Below are positions 1-5,937 of a DNA stretch of 13,617 nt, one piece after another. Under the pieces are notes generated by a model. It saw nothing but the letters and a program-made list of their open reading frames with translations, was not told where the DNA came from and did no database searches. Origin of the DNA: Desulfobacterales bacterium (lineage in GTDB: Bacteria; Desulfobacterota; Desulfobacteria; Desulfobacterales; UBA2174_A); contig JALOPD010000128.1 in the NCBI GenBank assembly GCA_025454075.1, positions 1 through 13,617 of the forward strand, in the 5' to 3' direction. Position numbers and translations under genes: made by a program. Every line of letters begins with the position of its first letter. Positions within the stretch are counted from its first letter, which is position 1.

Positions 1-663
1 GTCATCACGGGGGTCGCCATGAACGGGGCCGGCATCATCCACGACGCGGAGCTGGCCATGGCCGGCCGGACCTCGGAGGAGGTCGGCCCTGCCCTGGACG
101 ACGGCTCCTTCGGCATGGCCGAAGAGACCTCGGCCGTCATCGCCAGTGCCCTCGAGGCGGCCGTCCCCGGTGAAACCGGCCTGGGCCGGGCCGTCGGCGC
201 CATGCTCCTGGCCTCCGGGTTTCCGTTCACGGAGAAGAGCATCCTGGCGGCCGGGGCGCGCTGGGGGGTTCCGGTCACGGTCCACGTGGCCATCGGCACC
301 GACATCATCCACATGCACCCGGAGTTCGACGCCGCCGGGGCCGGCGCCGCCTCCCATGTCGACTTCCGCATCCTGGCCGCCCAGGTCGCGCAGCTGGAGG
401 GCGGGGTGTACATCAACGCCGGGTCGGCCGTGATCCTGCCGGAGGTGTTTCTGAAAGCGGTCGGCCTCGCCCGGAACCTGGGCCACCGTCTGGACGCGTT
501 CACGACCGTCAACCTGGACTTCGTCCGCCACTACCGGCCGACGGTCAACGTCGTGCAGCGCCCCACGGCCCGCGGCGGCAGGGGCATCAGCCTGGTCGGC
601 CACCACGAAATCATGCTGCCGCTCATCGCCGCCGGGGTGATCGAGGCGCTGGCAGGAGTCTGA
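1..663 (+). CDS. Conserved protein, 5'-truncated by window edge; possible deoxyhypusine synthase-like fold
   Basis: The frame is open from base 1, so the gene starts upstream; 220 residues are visible, ending at TGA 661-663. The first residues read VITGVAMNGAGIIHD, and the Met at base 19 is most likely internal. Further segments are FGMAEETS, GLGRAVGAMLLASGFPF, VHVAIGTDIIHMHPEFD, GGVYINAGSAVILPEVFLKA and a Gly/Arg-rich GGRGISLVGHHEIMLPL near the end. The order of a Gly-rich Rossmann-like segment, VYIN and a C-terminal Gly-rich stretch recalls the deoxyhypusine synthase superfamily, but I cannot point to the catalytic lysine motif of eukaryotic DHS and do not assign that activity. There are no membrane segments or signal peptide in the visible part. 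A 209-base gap with a promoter separates it from the next operon, so it is probably a separate transcript. Confidence 0.6.
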   Translation, partial: VITGVAMNGAGIIHDAELAMAGRTSEEVGPALDDGSFGMAEETSAVIASALEAAVPGETGLGRAVGAMLLASGFPFTEKSILAAGARWGVPVTVHVAIGTDIIHMHPEFDAAGAGAASHVDFRILAAQVAQLEGGVYINAGSAVILPEVFLKAVGLARNLGHRLDAFTTVNLDFVRHYRPTVNVVQRPTARGGRGISLVGHHEIMLPLIAAGVIEALAGV

Positions 664-725
664 TTCAAGGCCCCTCCGCATCCATCGCCACGGCGGCGCC
701 GAATCACACGGCGCCAAATCGATTC

Positions 726-754
726 TTGACAAATCGTTGTTTTTTGCATTTAAG
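726..754 (+). promoter_or_regulatory. Sigma70-like promoter for the fmdB-hemC-cobA/hemD operon
   Basis: A perfect -35 hexamer TTGACA (726-731) is followed by a 17-base spacer and TTTAAG (749-754), which matches 4 of 6 bases of TATAAT. It lies in a locally AT-rich patch within otherwise GC-rich DNA, about 120 bases upstream of the FmdB-like start. The 5' leader of roughly 110 bases shows no riboswitch that I recognise. The rest of the 664-872 gap holds nothing else I can support. Confidence 0.5.
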
Positions 755-872
755 CCTTTATCTTGCCTGAGGGGGTCGGCGGTGGGTCGGCGAAAGCTTC
801 CCGCTTGCGTCATCCCTTCGAGCCTTCAACTTCGAGCGCGACGATGTCAGCTGTTTGAGGAGATGGTTGAAC

Positions 873-1103
873 ATGCCCATTTACGAATACCACTGCGACG
901 CCTGCGGGAAGGATTTCGAGTGCCTCGTCTTCGGTGCGGAAAAGCCCGAGTGCAAGGGCTGCCGCAGCAAAAAGGTCCGCAAGCGCATGTCCGCCTGCGG
1001 CTTTATCAGCAAGGGCGGCGGGGGCCGGACCGTCAAAAAGGCGGCCGGCGCCTCCTCCTGCGGCGGCTGCCACGCCGGAAGCTGCGCGGGGTGCAAGCAC
1101 TGA
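873..1103 (+). CDS. FmdB-family zinc-ribbon protein
   Basis: This is a 76-residue protein beginning MPIYEYHC, the hallmark N-terminus of the FmdB / CxxC_CxxC_SSSS zinc-ribbon family. The metal-binding cysteines are C8, C11, C27 and C30 (CDAC and CKGC pairs). The tail is rich in Gly, Lys and Cys (SSCGGCHAGSCAGCKH) and could bind further metal. The start at 873 is chosen over an in-frame TTG at 855 because the family begins at MPIYEY and GAGGAG (857-862) is a good ribosome binding site about 10 bases upstream. The stop shares one base with the hemC start (TGATG, 1101-1105), so the two are translationally coupled. The family was described as a putative regulator in formamidase and methylamine systems, but its biochemical role is poorly defined. 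The link to tetrapyrrole synthesis here is by position only. Confidence 0.85.
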   Translation: MPIYEYHCDACGKDFECLVFGAEKPECKGCRSKKVRKRMSACGFISKGGGGRTVKKAAGASSCGGCHAGSCAGCKH

Positions 1104-2035
1104 TGGCGAAGGCCGTCGTGATCGGCACCCGCGGGAGCAGGCTCGCCCTGTGGCAGGCCGAGTGGGTGCGCTCGGCGCTCACCCAGCGCTTCCCCGGCGT
1201 GGCCGTCGAGCTGTCGGTCATCAAGACCCAAGGCGACAAGATCCTGGACGTCCCGTTCGCCAAGGTCGGCGGCAAGGGCCTCTTCGTCAAGGAGATCGAG
1301 GAAGCCCTCTTGCACGGCCGGGCGGACGTGGCGGTCCACAGCATGAAGGACATGCCCTCGGAAATCCCGGCGGCGCTGGTCATCGGGGCCGTTCCGGAGC
1401 GCGAAACCCCCGCCGACGTGCTGATCGCGCGGGGCGGGCTGACCCTCAGGAAAATCCCGGCCGGGGGCATCATCGGCACCAGCAGCCTGAGGCGGGCGGC
1501 CCAGCTCAGGCACCTGCGCCCGGACCTTGAGGTGGTCCCGGTGCGCGGCAACGTGGAAACCCGCATGGGCAAGCTCGACACCGATCGGCTGGCGGCCGTG
1601 GTCCTGGCCGCCGCGGGCGTCAAGCGCCTGGGCCTGGAGCACCGCATCACCGAGTATCTGGACGACGAGCGCATGCTCCCGGCCGTCGGCCAGGGGGCGC
1701 TGTGCATCGAGATCCGGGAGGGGGACCCCCGCGTCGGCCCGATGGTCGCCGCTTTGGACCACCCCGCCACCCGCACGGTGGTGAGCGGCGAGCGCGCGTT
1801 CCTGAAACGCCTGCAGGGCGGCTGCCAGGTGCCGATCGCCGGCCACGGCCGCCTCGACGGCGCGCGTTTTGAATTGACGGGCCTGGTGGCCGACGTCGAT
1901 GGAAGCACCGTGATCAAGCACCGTTTGAGCGGGCCGGCCTCCTCGGCGGAGAGGATCGGCATCGAGCTGGCCGAAATCCTCCTCGGCCGGGGAGCGGATG
2001 AAATCTTGAAAAACCTCAGCAGCGCGGCACTCTGA
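1103..2035 (+). CDS. hemC: Porphobilinogen deaminase (hydroxymethylbilane synthase)
   Basis: The enzyme polymerises four porphobilinogen molecules into hydroxymethylbilane in the cytoplasm, on the route to all tetrapyrroles. The 310-residue product has the usual family length and starts with MAKAVVIGTRGSRLALWQAEWV. Other family segments are VIKTQGDKILD, GKGLFVKEIEEALL, DVAVHSMKDMPSE, IGTSSLRRAAQL, VRGNVETRMGKLD and LPAVGQGALCIEIR. Cys241 in LQGGCQVPIAGHG corresponds to the cysteine that carries the dipyrromethane cofactor (Cys242 in E. coli). The reading frame is open far upstream, but ATG 1103 gives the canonical N-terminus and overlaps the upstream stop by one base. It is followed after one base by cobA/hemD, whose product uses hydroxymethylbilane directly. 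Confidence 0.97.
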   Translation: MAKAVVIGTRGSRLALWQAEWVRSALTQRFPGVAVELSVIKTQGDKILDVPFAKVGGKGLFVKEIEEALLHGRADVAVHSMKDMPSEIPAALVIGAVPERETPADVLIARGGLTLRKIPAGGIIGTSSLRRAAQLRHLRPDLEVVPVRGNVETRMGKLDTDRLAAVVLAAAGVKRLGLEHRITEYLDDERMLPAVGQGALCIEIREGDPRVGPMVAALDHPATRTVVSGERAFLKRLQGGCQVPIAGHGRLDGARFELTGLVADVDGSTVIKHRLSGPASSAERIGIELAEILLGRGADEILKNLSSAAL

Positions 2036-2036
2036 C

Positions 2037-3560
2037 ATGCGAGCACCCATCGTCTATCTGGTCGGAGCGGGCCCCGGGGACCCCGGCCTGATCACCGTCA
2101 AAGGCCGGGAGTGCATTGCGGCGGCCGACGTGCTCATCTACGACTACCTGGCGGCCCCTTCCCTGCTCAAGCACGCCTCCGCAAACGCGGAGCTGATCTA
2201 CGTCGGCAAGAAAGGCGGCGACCACACCCTGCCCCAGGAGGAGATCAACGCCCTGATCGTCGCCAAAGCCCGGGAGAACAAAATCGTCACGCGCCTGAAA
2301 GGCGGGGACCCCTTCGTCTTCGGCCGCGGCGGAGAGGAGGCCGAAGTCCTGGCGGAGGCCGGCATCCCCTTCGAGATCGTCCCGGGCGTCACGTCGGCCG
2401 TTGCGGCGCCGGCCTACGCCGGCATCCCCCTGAGCCACCGCAAGCTCACCTCGACCATCGCCTTCGTCACCGGCCACGAGGACCCGTCCAAGGAGGAGTC
2501 CGGCATCGACTGGGCCGCGCTGGCCCGGGGCATCGGCACGCTGGTCTTCTTCATGGGGGTCAAGAACCTGCCCCGCATCGTGGCCGAGCTCACCCGCCAC
2601 GGGCGGCGGCCGGAGACGCCGGTGGCCCTGGTGCGCTGGGGGACCACGCCGGAACAGGTCACCGTGAGCGGCACGCTGGCCGACATCGCCGCGCGGGTGA
2701 AGCAGGCCGGGCTCAAGGCGCCGGCCATTATCGTGGTGGGAGAAGTCGTCGGCCTGCGCGAGCGCCTCAAGTGGTTCGAAAAGCGCCCCCTGCTGGGCAA
2801 GCGCATCGTCGTTACGCGCTCGCGGGACCAGGCGAGCGACCTGGTCCGGGCGCTTTCCGATCTGGGCGCCGAGTGTCTGGAGTGCCCCACGATCCAGGTG
2901 GTGGCACCGGACGATGTCGGCCCGCTCGACCGGGCCATCGCGGAGCTGTCCGCCTTCGACTGGGTCGTCTTCACCAGCGTCAACGGCGTCGGCTGGTTCT
3001 TCAAGCGGTTGTTCGCCTCCGGCAAGGACGTGCGCGCGGTCGGCCGCCTGCGCACGGCGGCCATCGGGCCGGCCACCGCCGAGCGGTTGAAGCGCTACGG
3101 GCTGTCGAGCGACCTGGTGCCCGAAACCTTCCGGGCCGAAGCGATGGCGGCCGCCTTCCGCCGGGAGCCGATCCGGGGGAAAGCGATCCTCCTGCCCCGC
3201 GCCCAGGAAGCCCGAGAGGTTCTGCCGGAGGAGCTGGCCGCCATGGGGGCGGTCGTCCGGGAGGTCGCCGCGTACAAAACCGAGCCGGCGTCGGCGGACG
3301 TTCGGGCGCTCGTGGAGCGGCTCGAGGAGAGATCGATCGACCTCATCACCTTCACCAGTTCGTCGACCGCGAAAAATTTCAAGGCCCTGCTGCCGGCCGA
3401 CCGTTTTTCAGACCTCGCGTCCGGGGTCCCGGCCGCCTGCATCGGCCCGATCACGGCCGCCACCGCCCGCGAACTGGGGTTCGATGTGCGCGTCGAGGCG
3501 CAACGCTACACCATCCCGGGATTGGTCGAAGCGGTCCTGGGGCATTACGCGCCGAAGTGA
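2037..3560 (+). CDS. cobA/hemD: Fused uroporphyrinogen-III C-methyltransferase / uroporphyrinogen-III synthase
   Basis: This 507-residue bifunctional protein closes hydroxymethylbilane to uroporphyrinogen III and methylates it with SAM to precorrin-2, the branch point to siroheme, cobalamin and the alternative heme route. The N-terminal SUMT/CobA domain (about 5-245) carries VGAGPGDPGLIT (9-20) and KGGDPFVFGRGGEE (88-101), followed by VPGVTSAVAAPAYAGIPLSHR. After a short linker (LKWFEKRPLLGKR) the HemD domain (about 255-505) begins with RIVVTRSRDQASDLVRAL and ends with the family's ITFTSSSTAKNF and AACIGPITAATARELG segments. The gene order puts the synthase domain second although it acts first. 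No ribosome binding site is obvious; the one-base gap from hemC suggests coupled translation. CobA-HemD fusions next to hemC are known from sulfate-reducing Desulfobacterota. Confidence 0.95.
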   Translation: MRAPIVYLVGAGPGDPGLITVKGRECIAAADVLIYDYLAAPSLLKHASANAELIYVGKKGGDHTLPQEEINALIVAKARENKIVTRLKGGDPFVFGRGGEEAEVLAEAGIPFEIVPGVTSAVAAPAYAGIPLSHRKLTSTIAFVTGHEDPSKEESGIDWAALARGIGTLVFFMGVKNLPRIVAELTRHGRRPETPVALVRWGTTPEQVTVSGTLADIAARVKQAGLKAPAIIVVGEVVGLRERLKWFEKRPLLGKRIVVTRSRDQASDLVRALSDLGAECLECPTIQVVAPDDVGPLDRAIAELSAFDWVVFTSVNGVGWFFKRLFASGKDVRAVGRLRTAAIGPATAERLKRYGLSSDLVPETFRAEAMAAAFRREPIRGKAILLPRAQEAREVLPEELAAMGAVVREVAAYKTEPASADVRALVERLEERSIDLITFTSSSTAKNFKALLPADRFSDLASGVPAACIGPITAATARELGFDVRVEAQRYTIPGLVEAVLGHYAPK

Positions 3561-3586
3561 ATCCCGCTTCCTCGACGCCGCGGGCC

Positions 3587-3615
3587 TTGAACTTGCGCCG
3601 CGAATTCGGTAAACA
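3587..3615 (+). promoter_or_regulatory. Weak candidate promoter before the STAS gene
   Basis: TTGAAC (3587-3592) and TAAACA (3610-3615) are separated by 17 bases in the 96-base gap after cobA/hemD. The -35 matches 5 of 6 and the -10 only about 3 of 6 consensus bases, so this is tentative. A clear ribosome binding site, AAGGGG (3646-3651), follows in front of the STAS start. Confidence 0.25.
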
Positions 3616-3656
3616 GATAGGGTCGGAACGTCACTCCACACACACAAGGGGTCCCC

Positions 3657-3992
3657 ATGAAAATCGCGCATCAGGAAATGGAGGGTGTCGTCTGCTTCCA
3701 GATCGAAGGCCGCCTCGATGCGACATCCGCTCCGGAAGCCGAAACCCAGGTGAAAGACGCCCTCAAACAGGGCTGCCAGCGGATGCTCTTCGATTTGAGC
3801 CGGATGGACTACATCAGCAGCGCCGGCCTGCGGGTGATCCTGATGGCGGTGAAAGAGCTGCGGAACAAGAAGGGCAAGGTGGTTCTCTGCGGGCTCACCC
3901 CCTATGTCAAAGAAATCTTCGACGTGAGCAATTTTTCTTCCATCATCCCGATCACCGACTCGGTCGAAACGGGACTCCAGCAGGCCCGGTAG
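3657..3992 (+). CDS. STAS-domain anti-sigma factor antagonist-like protein
   Basis: This is a 111-residue single-domain protein of the SpoIIAA/RsbV type. The N-terminal beta strands (MEGVVCFQIEGRLDATSAPEAE) are followed by LFDLSRMDYISSAGLRVIL, the signature around the phosphorylatable serine. Aligning YISSAGL with SpoIIAA FMDSSGL puts that residue at Ser55. The C-terminal part (KVVLCGLTPYVKEIFDVSNFSSIIPI) is typical of the fold. Such proteins bind a serine-kinase anti-sigma factor when unphosphorylated and release the sigma factor. No anti-sigma kinase, PP2C phosphatase or sigma factor gene is adjacent, so the partners lie elsewhere. The start has AAGGGG 6 bases upstream. The gene sits between tetrapyrrole and molybdopterin genes without an obvious functional link. 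Confidence 0.9.
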   Translation: MKIAHQEMEGVVCFQIEGRLDATSAPEAETQVKDALKQGCQRMLFDLSRMDYISSAGLRVILMAVKELRNKKGKVVLCGLTPYVKEIFDVSNFSSIIPITDSVETGLQQAR

Positions 3993-4079
3993 TTTTTCGA
4001 TGCCCGCCGGCCGGCGCGCAGCCTCCGGCGGCGGCGCCTCGGACCCGCGCCCGCGCCTTCGACCGGTCCGGATAATCCC

Positions 4080-5081
4080 ATGCGCGAAGCTTCCCCATAC
4101 GCCCTCATCGACGCCTGCAACCGCCGCCTGACGTATCTGCGGATTTCGATCACCGACCGCTGCAACCTGCGCTGCGCCTACTGCCTGCCCTGCGAGGACA
4201 CCCCCCGGCTCGACCACGCGGAGGTCCTGCGCTACGAGGAAATCCTGCGCATCGCACGGGTGGGGGCGCGGCTCGGCATCACCAAGCTGCGGGTGACCGG
4301 CGGCGAGCCCCTGGTCCGCAAGGGCGTCTACGACTTTCTGGCGGAGCTCGCCCGCATCCCCGGCATCCGGGACCTGTCCCTCACCACCAACGGCGTGCTG
4401 CTGGAGGAAAACATCGACCGGATCAAGGCCGCCGGCGTCACCCGGGTCAACATCAGCCTCGACACGCTCCGGCCGGAGCGCTACCGCGACATCACCGGCA
4501 CGGACGCCTTCGCCCGGGTGTGGGCTGGGATTAAGGCCGCCCAAGCCGCGGGCTTCAGCCCGATCAAGATCAACGTGGTCGCTCTCTCCGGGGTCAACGA
4601 CGACGAGCTGGCGGACCTGGCGCGCCTGTCGCTCGCATCGCCCCTGCATGTGCGGTTCATCGAGTTCATGCCCATCGGCCGGTCCCGCCTGGGCGCACGG
4701 CCGCCGCTGCTGGTCCCCGAGATCCGCGAGCGGATCGGCGCTCTCGGCGCCCTGGTTCCGGTGGCGCGCACGGAGATGGACGGCCCGGCCCAGCGCTACC
4801 GGTTCGAGGGCGCCAAAGGCGAGATCGGTTTCATCCCGGCCATCAGCCATCACTTCTGCAGCCGGTGCAACCGCCTGCGGTTGACGGCGAGCGGCCAGCT
4901 CCGCCCGTGCCTGCTGTCCGACCGGCAGGAGGACCTGAAGGGGCCATTGCGGGCGGGCTGCAGCGACGATGCGCTGGCCGAGATCTTTTTTGCGGCCACC
5001 CGGCACAAGCCCACCGACCACAACCTCGCCGTGGGCGAGCCGGCGCATGTGTGCTGTCAAATGCGTTCGATCGGCGGTTGA
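4080..5081 (+). CDS. moaA: GTP 3',8-cyclase (molybdenum cofactor biosynthesis protein A)
   Basis: MoaA is a radical-SAM enzyme that converts GTP to 3',8-cyclo-GTP, the first step of molybdopterin synthesis. The 333-residue protein has the radical-SAM cluster motif C28-x3-C32-x2-C35 (DRCNLRCAYC) and the SAM-binding GGEP (74-77), followed by LTTNGVLL and NISLDTL. The second, substrate-binding iron-sulfur site is C260-x2-C263-x13-C277 (CSRCNRLRLTASGQLRPC). The protein ends in Gly-Gly (332-333), which is required for MoaC-coupled catalysis in the family. The ribosome binding site is weak. A GC-rich 87-base gap with a minor 7-bp hairpin (4004-4010 / 4025-4031) precedes it. No moaC, moaD or moaE is in the window; a broken ThiF/MoeB-like gene lies 2.2 kb downstream. 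A palindromic element starts 3 bases after the stop. Confidence 0.97.
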   Translation: MREASPYALIDACNRRLTYLRISITDRCNLRCAYCLPCEDTPRLDHAEVLRYEEILRIARVGARLGITKLRVTGGEPLVRKGVYDFLAELARIPGIRDLSLTTNGVLLEENIDRIKAAGVTRVNISLDTLRPERYRDITGTDAFARVWAGIKAAQAAGFSPIKINVVALSGVNDDELADLARLSLASPLHVRFIEFMPIGRSRLGARPPLLVPEIRERIGALGALVPVARTEMDGPAQRYRFEGAKGEIGFIPAISHHFCSRCNRLRLTASGQLRPCLLSDRQEDLKGPLRAGCSDDALAEIFFAATRHKPTDHNLAVGEPAHVCCQMRSIGG

Positions 5082-5084
5082 CGG

Positions 5085-5211
5085 GGATGGGTTCGCCGGA
5101 GGCCCACGCTCGGCGTTGCGCTTCATGCCGCGGTCGCTGCGGCGTACAGAGAGTACGCCTCGCGCCGCGACATTCGCGCGCCTTGATCGTAAGCCTCGGG
5201 CGAACCCATCC
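5085..5211 (+). repeat. 127-bp palindromic element, copy 1 (after moaA)
   Basis: The outer arms 5085-5103 and 5193-5211 pair over 19 bases with one mismatch. A central hairpin GGCGTAC-AGAGA-GTACGCC (5141-5159) is nearly concentric with them, and parts of the intervening DNA also pair imperfectly. Box GCGTTGCGC lies at element positions 29-37 and box CGCGCGCCTTG at 91-101. The same boxes occur at the same offsets in copy 2 (12089-12215, read on the minus strand). The element begins 3 bases after the moaA stop. It could be a 3'-UTR structure, a terminator-like element or a REP/MITE-type repeat. There is no T-run after it, so a classical intrinsic terminator is unlikely. Confidence 0.75.
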
Positions 5212-5249
5212 GGGAGCCGTTCAGCCGCAGGCGGAATGCACGAACGTTT

Positions 5250-5355
5250 GACCCCTTGAATCCTTTTTAGATTCTCCCCTCCCCTTGCGGGAGGGGGGGT
5301 GGGGGAGGGGTATCGGCCCCTCGAACTCTGGACCCCTCGACCCCTTGAACCCTTT
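5250..5355 (+). repeat. Short direct repeats flanking a C/G-rich hairpin
   Basis: GACCCCTTGAATCCTTT (5250-5266) recurs at 5339-5355 with a single T-to-C change, 89 bases apart. A further partial copy, GACCCCTCGA, is at 5331-5340. Between them lies a perfect 8-bp stem CCCCTCCC / GGGAGGGG (5276-5283 and 5289-5296, loop CTTGC), followed by G-tracts up to 5310 that could form a G-quadruplex. This fills the rest of the 5082-5368 gap after the palindrome; I see no gene there. The right-hand direct repeat ends just before the ribosome binding site of the next gene. Confidence 0.6.
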
Positions 5356-5368
5356 CGTGGAGGCAGCG

Positions 5369-5851
5369 ATGGACATTAGAATCGTGAAGCTCGAAAACCC
5401 GAACCAGCTGAACCTGATTCTGGGGCAGTCGCACTTCATCAAGACCGTGGAGGACATGCACGAGGCCATGGTCTCCACCGTGCCGGGCGCCAAGTTCGGC
5501 CTGGCCTTCTGCGAGGCCTCGGATGTCTGCCTGGTCCGCCACACCGGGACCGACCCCGAGCTCGTCGAACTCGCCAAGAAGAACGCCTTCGCCCTGGCGG
5601 CCGGCCACAGCTTCATCCTCTTCATGCGGGACATGTTCCCCATCAACGTCCTGAACGTCATCAAAAACCTGCCCGAGGTGTGCCGCATCTTCTGCGCCAC
5701 GGCCAACCCGGTCGAGGTGGTCATCGGCGAGACCGCACAGGGCCGCGGCATCCTGGGCGTGATCGACGGGTTCAAAACCAAGGGGATCGAAACCGAGGCC
5801 GACATCCGGAAGCGCAAGGAACTGCTGCGCAAAATCGGCTACAAACACTGA
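5369..5851 (+). CDS. Adenosine-specific kinase family protein (DUF355 / COG1839)
   Basis: This 160-residue protein matches the small adenosine-specific kinase family by its N-terminus ([35 protein letters not shown]) and the conserved core [13 protein letters not shown]. Later segments include [18 protein letters not shown], the [10 protein letters not shown] strand, and [17 protein letters not shown] near the C-terminus. The family is best known from archaea and thermophiles; members are short and lack the ribokinase or P-loop folds of ordinary adenosine kinases. Phosphorylation of adenosine is the reported activity, which I take from the family name rather than from visible catalytic residues. 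The start at 5369 is supported by GGAGG (5359-5363) and by the family N-terminus; an in-frame ATG at 5285 lies inside repeat DNA. The next gene starts 86 bases downstream on the same strand. Confidence 0.85.
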   Translation: MDIRIVKLENPNQLNLILGQSHFIKTVEDMHEAMVSTVPGAKFGLAFCEASDVCLVRHTGTDPELVELAKKNAFALAAGHSFILFMRDMFPINVLNVIKNLPEVCRIFCATANPVEVVIGETAQGRGILGVIDGFKTKGIETEADIRKRKELLRKIGYKH

Positions 5852-5937
5852 CGCCGTTGCCGTCGAAGCGGTTGGGCCGGCCCGGCCGTCTTGAATTTTA
5901 TGCCCGTTCAGTCATCGACAGCCCGAGGAGGGGGATC

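Noticed and set aside
737..1102. N-terminal extension of hemC from an upstream start at 737
   Set aside because: The extension overlaps the FmdB-like gene in another frame and precedes the canonical HemC N-terminus; ATG 1103 gives the normal 310 residues.
881..2050. Long open frame on the minus strand opposite hemC
   Set aside because: It is antisense to an unambiguous hemC, rich in Arg/Ala/Gly/Asp without family motifs, and is explained by the high GC content and codon bias.
4004..4031. GC-rich hairpin before moaA (7-bp arms, 14-base loop)
   Set aside because: The stem is short and common by chance at this GC content, with no T-run; only noted in the moaA entry. It does not resemble the molybdenum cofactor riboswitch as far as I can see.
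2111..4075. 654-codon plus-strand open frame overlapping cobA/hemD and the STAS gene
   Set aside because: It is an alternative frame of two well-supported genes, with a Pro/Arg/Gly-rich translation lacking any motif.
3408..5126. 572-codon open frame on the minus strand opposite STAS and moaA
   Set aside because: It is antisense to two clear genes, has low-complexity composition and no recognisable domain.
5285..5368. Longer start for the adenosine-specific kinase at 5285
   Set aside because: The added residues derive from the C/G-rich hairpin and direct repeat; the family N-terminus and the ribosome binding site fit 5369.
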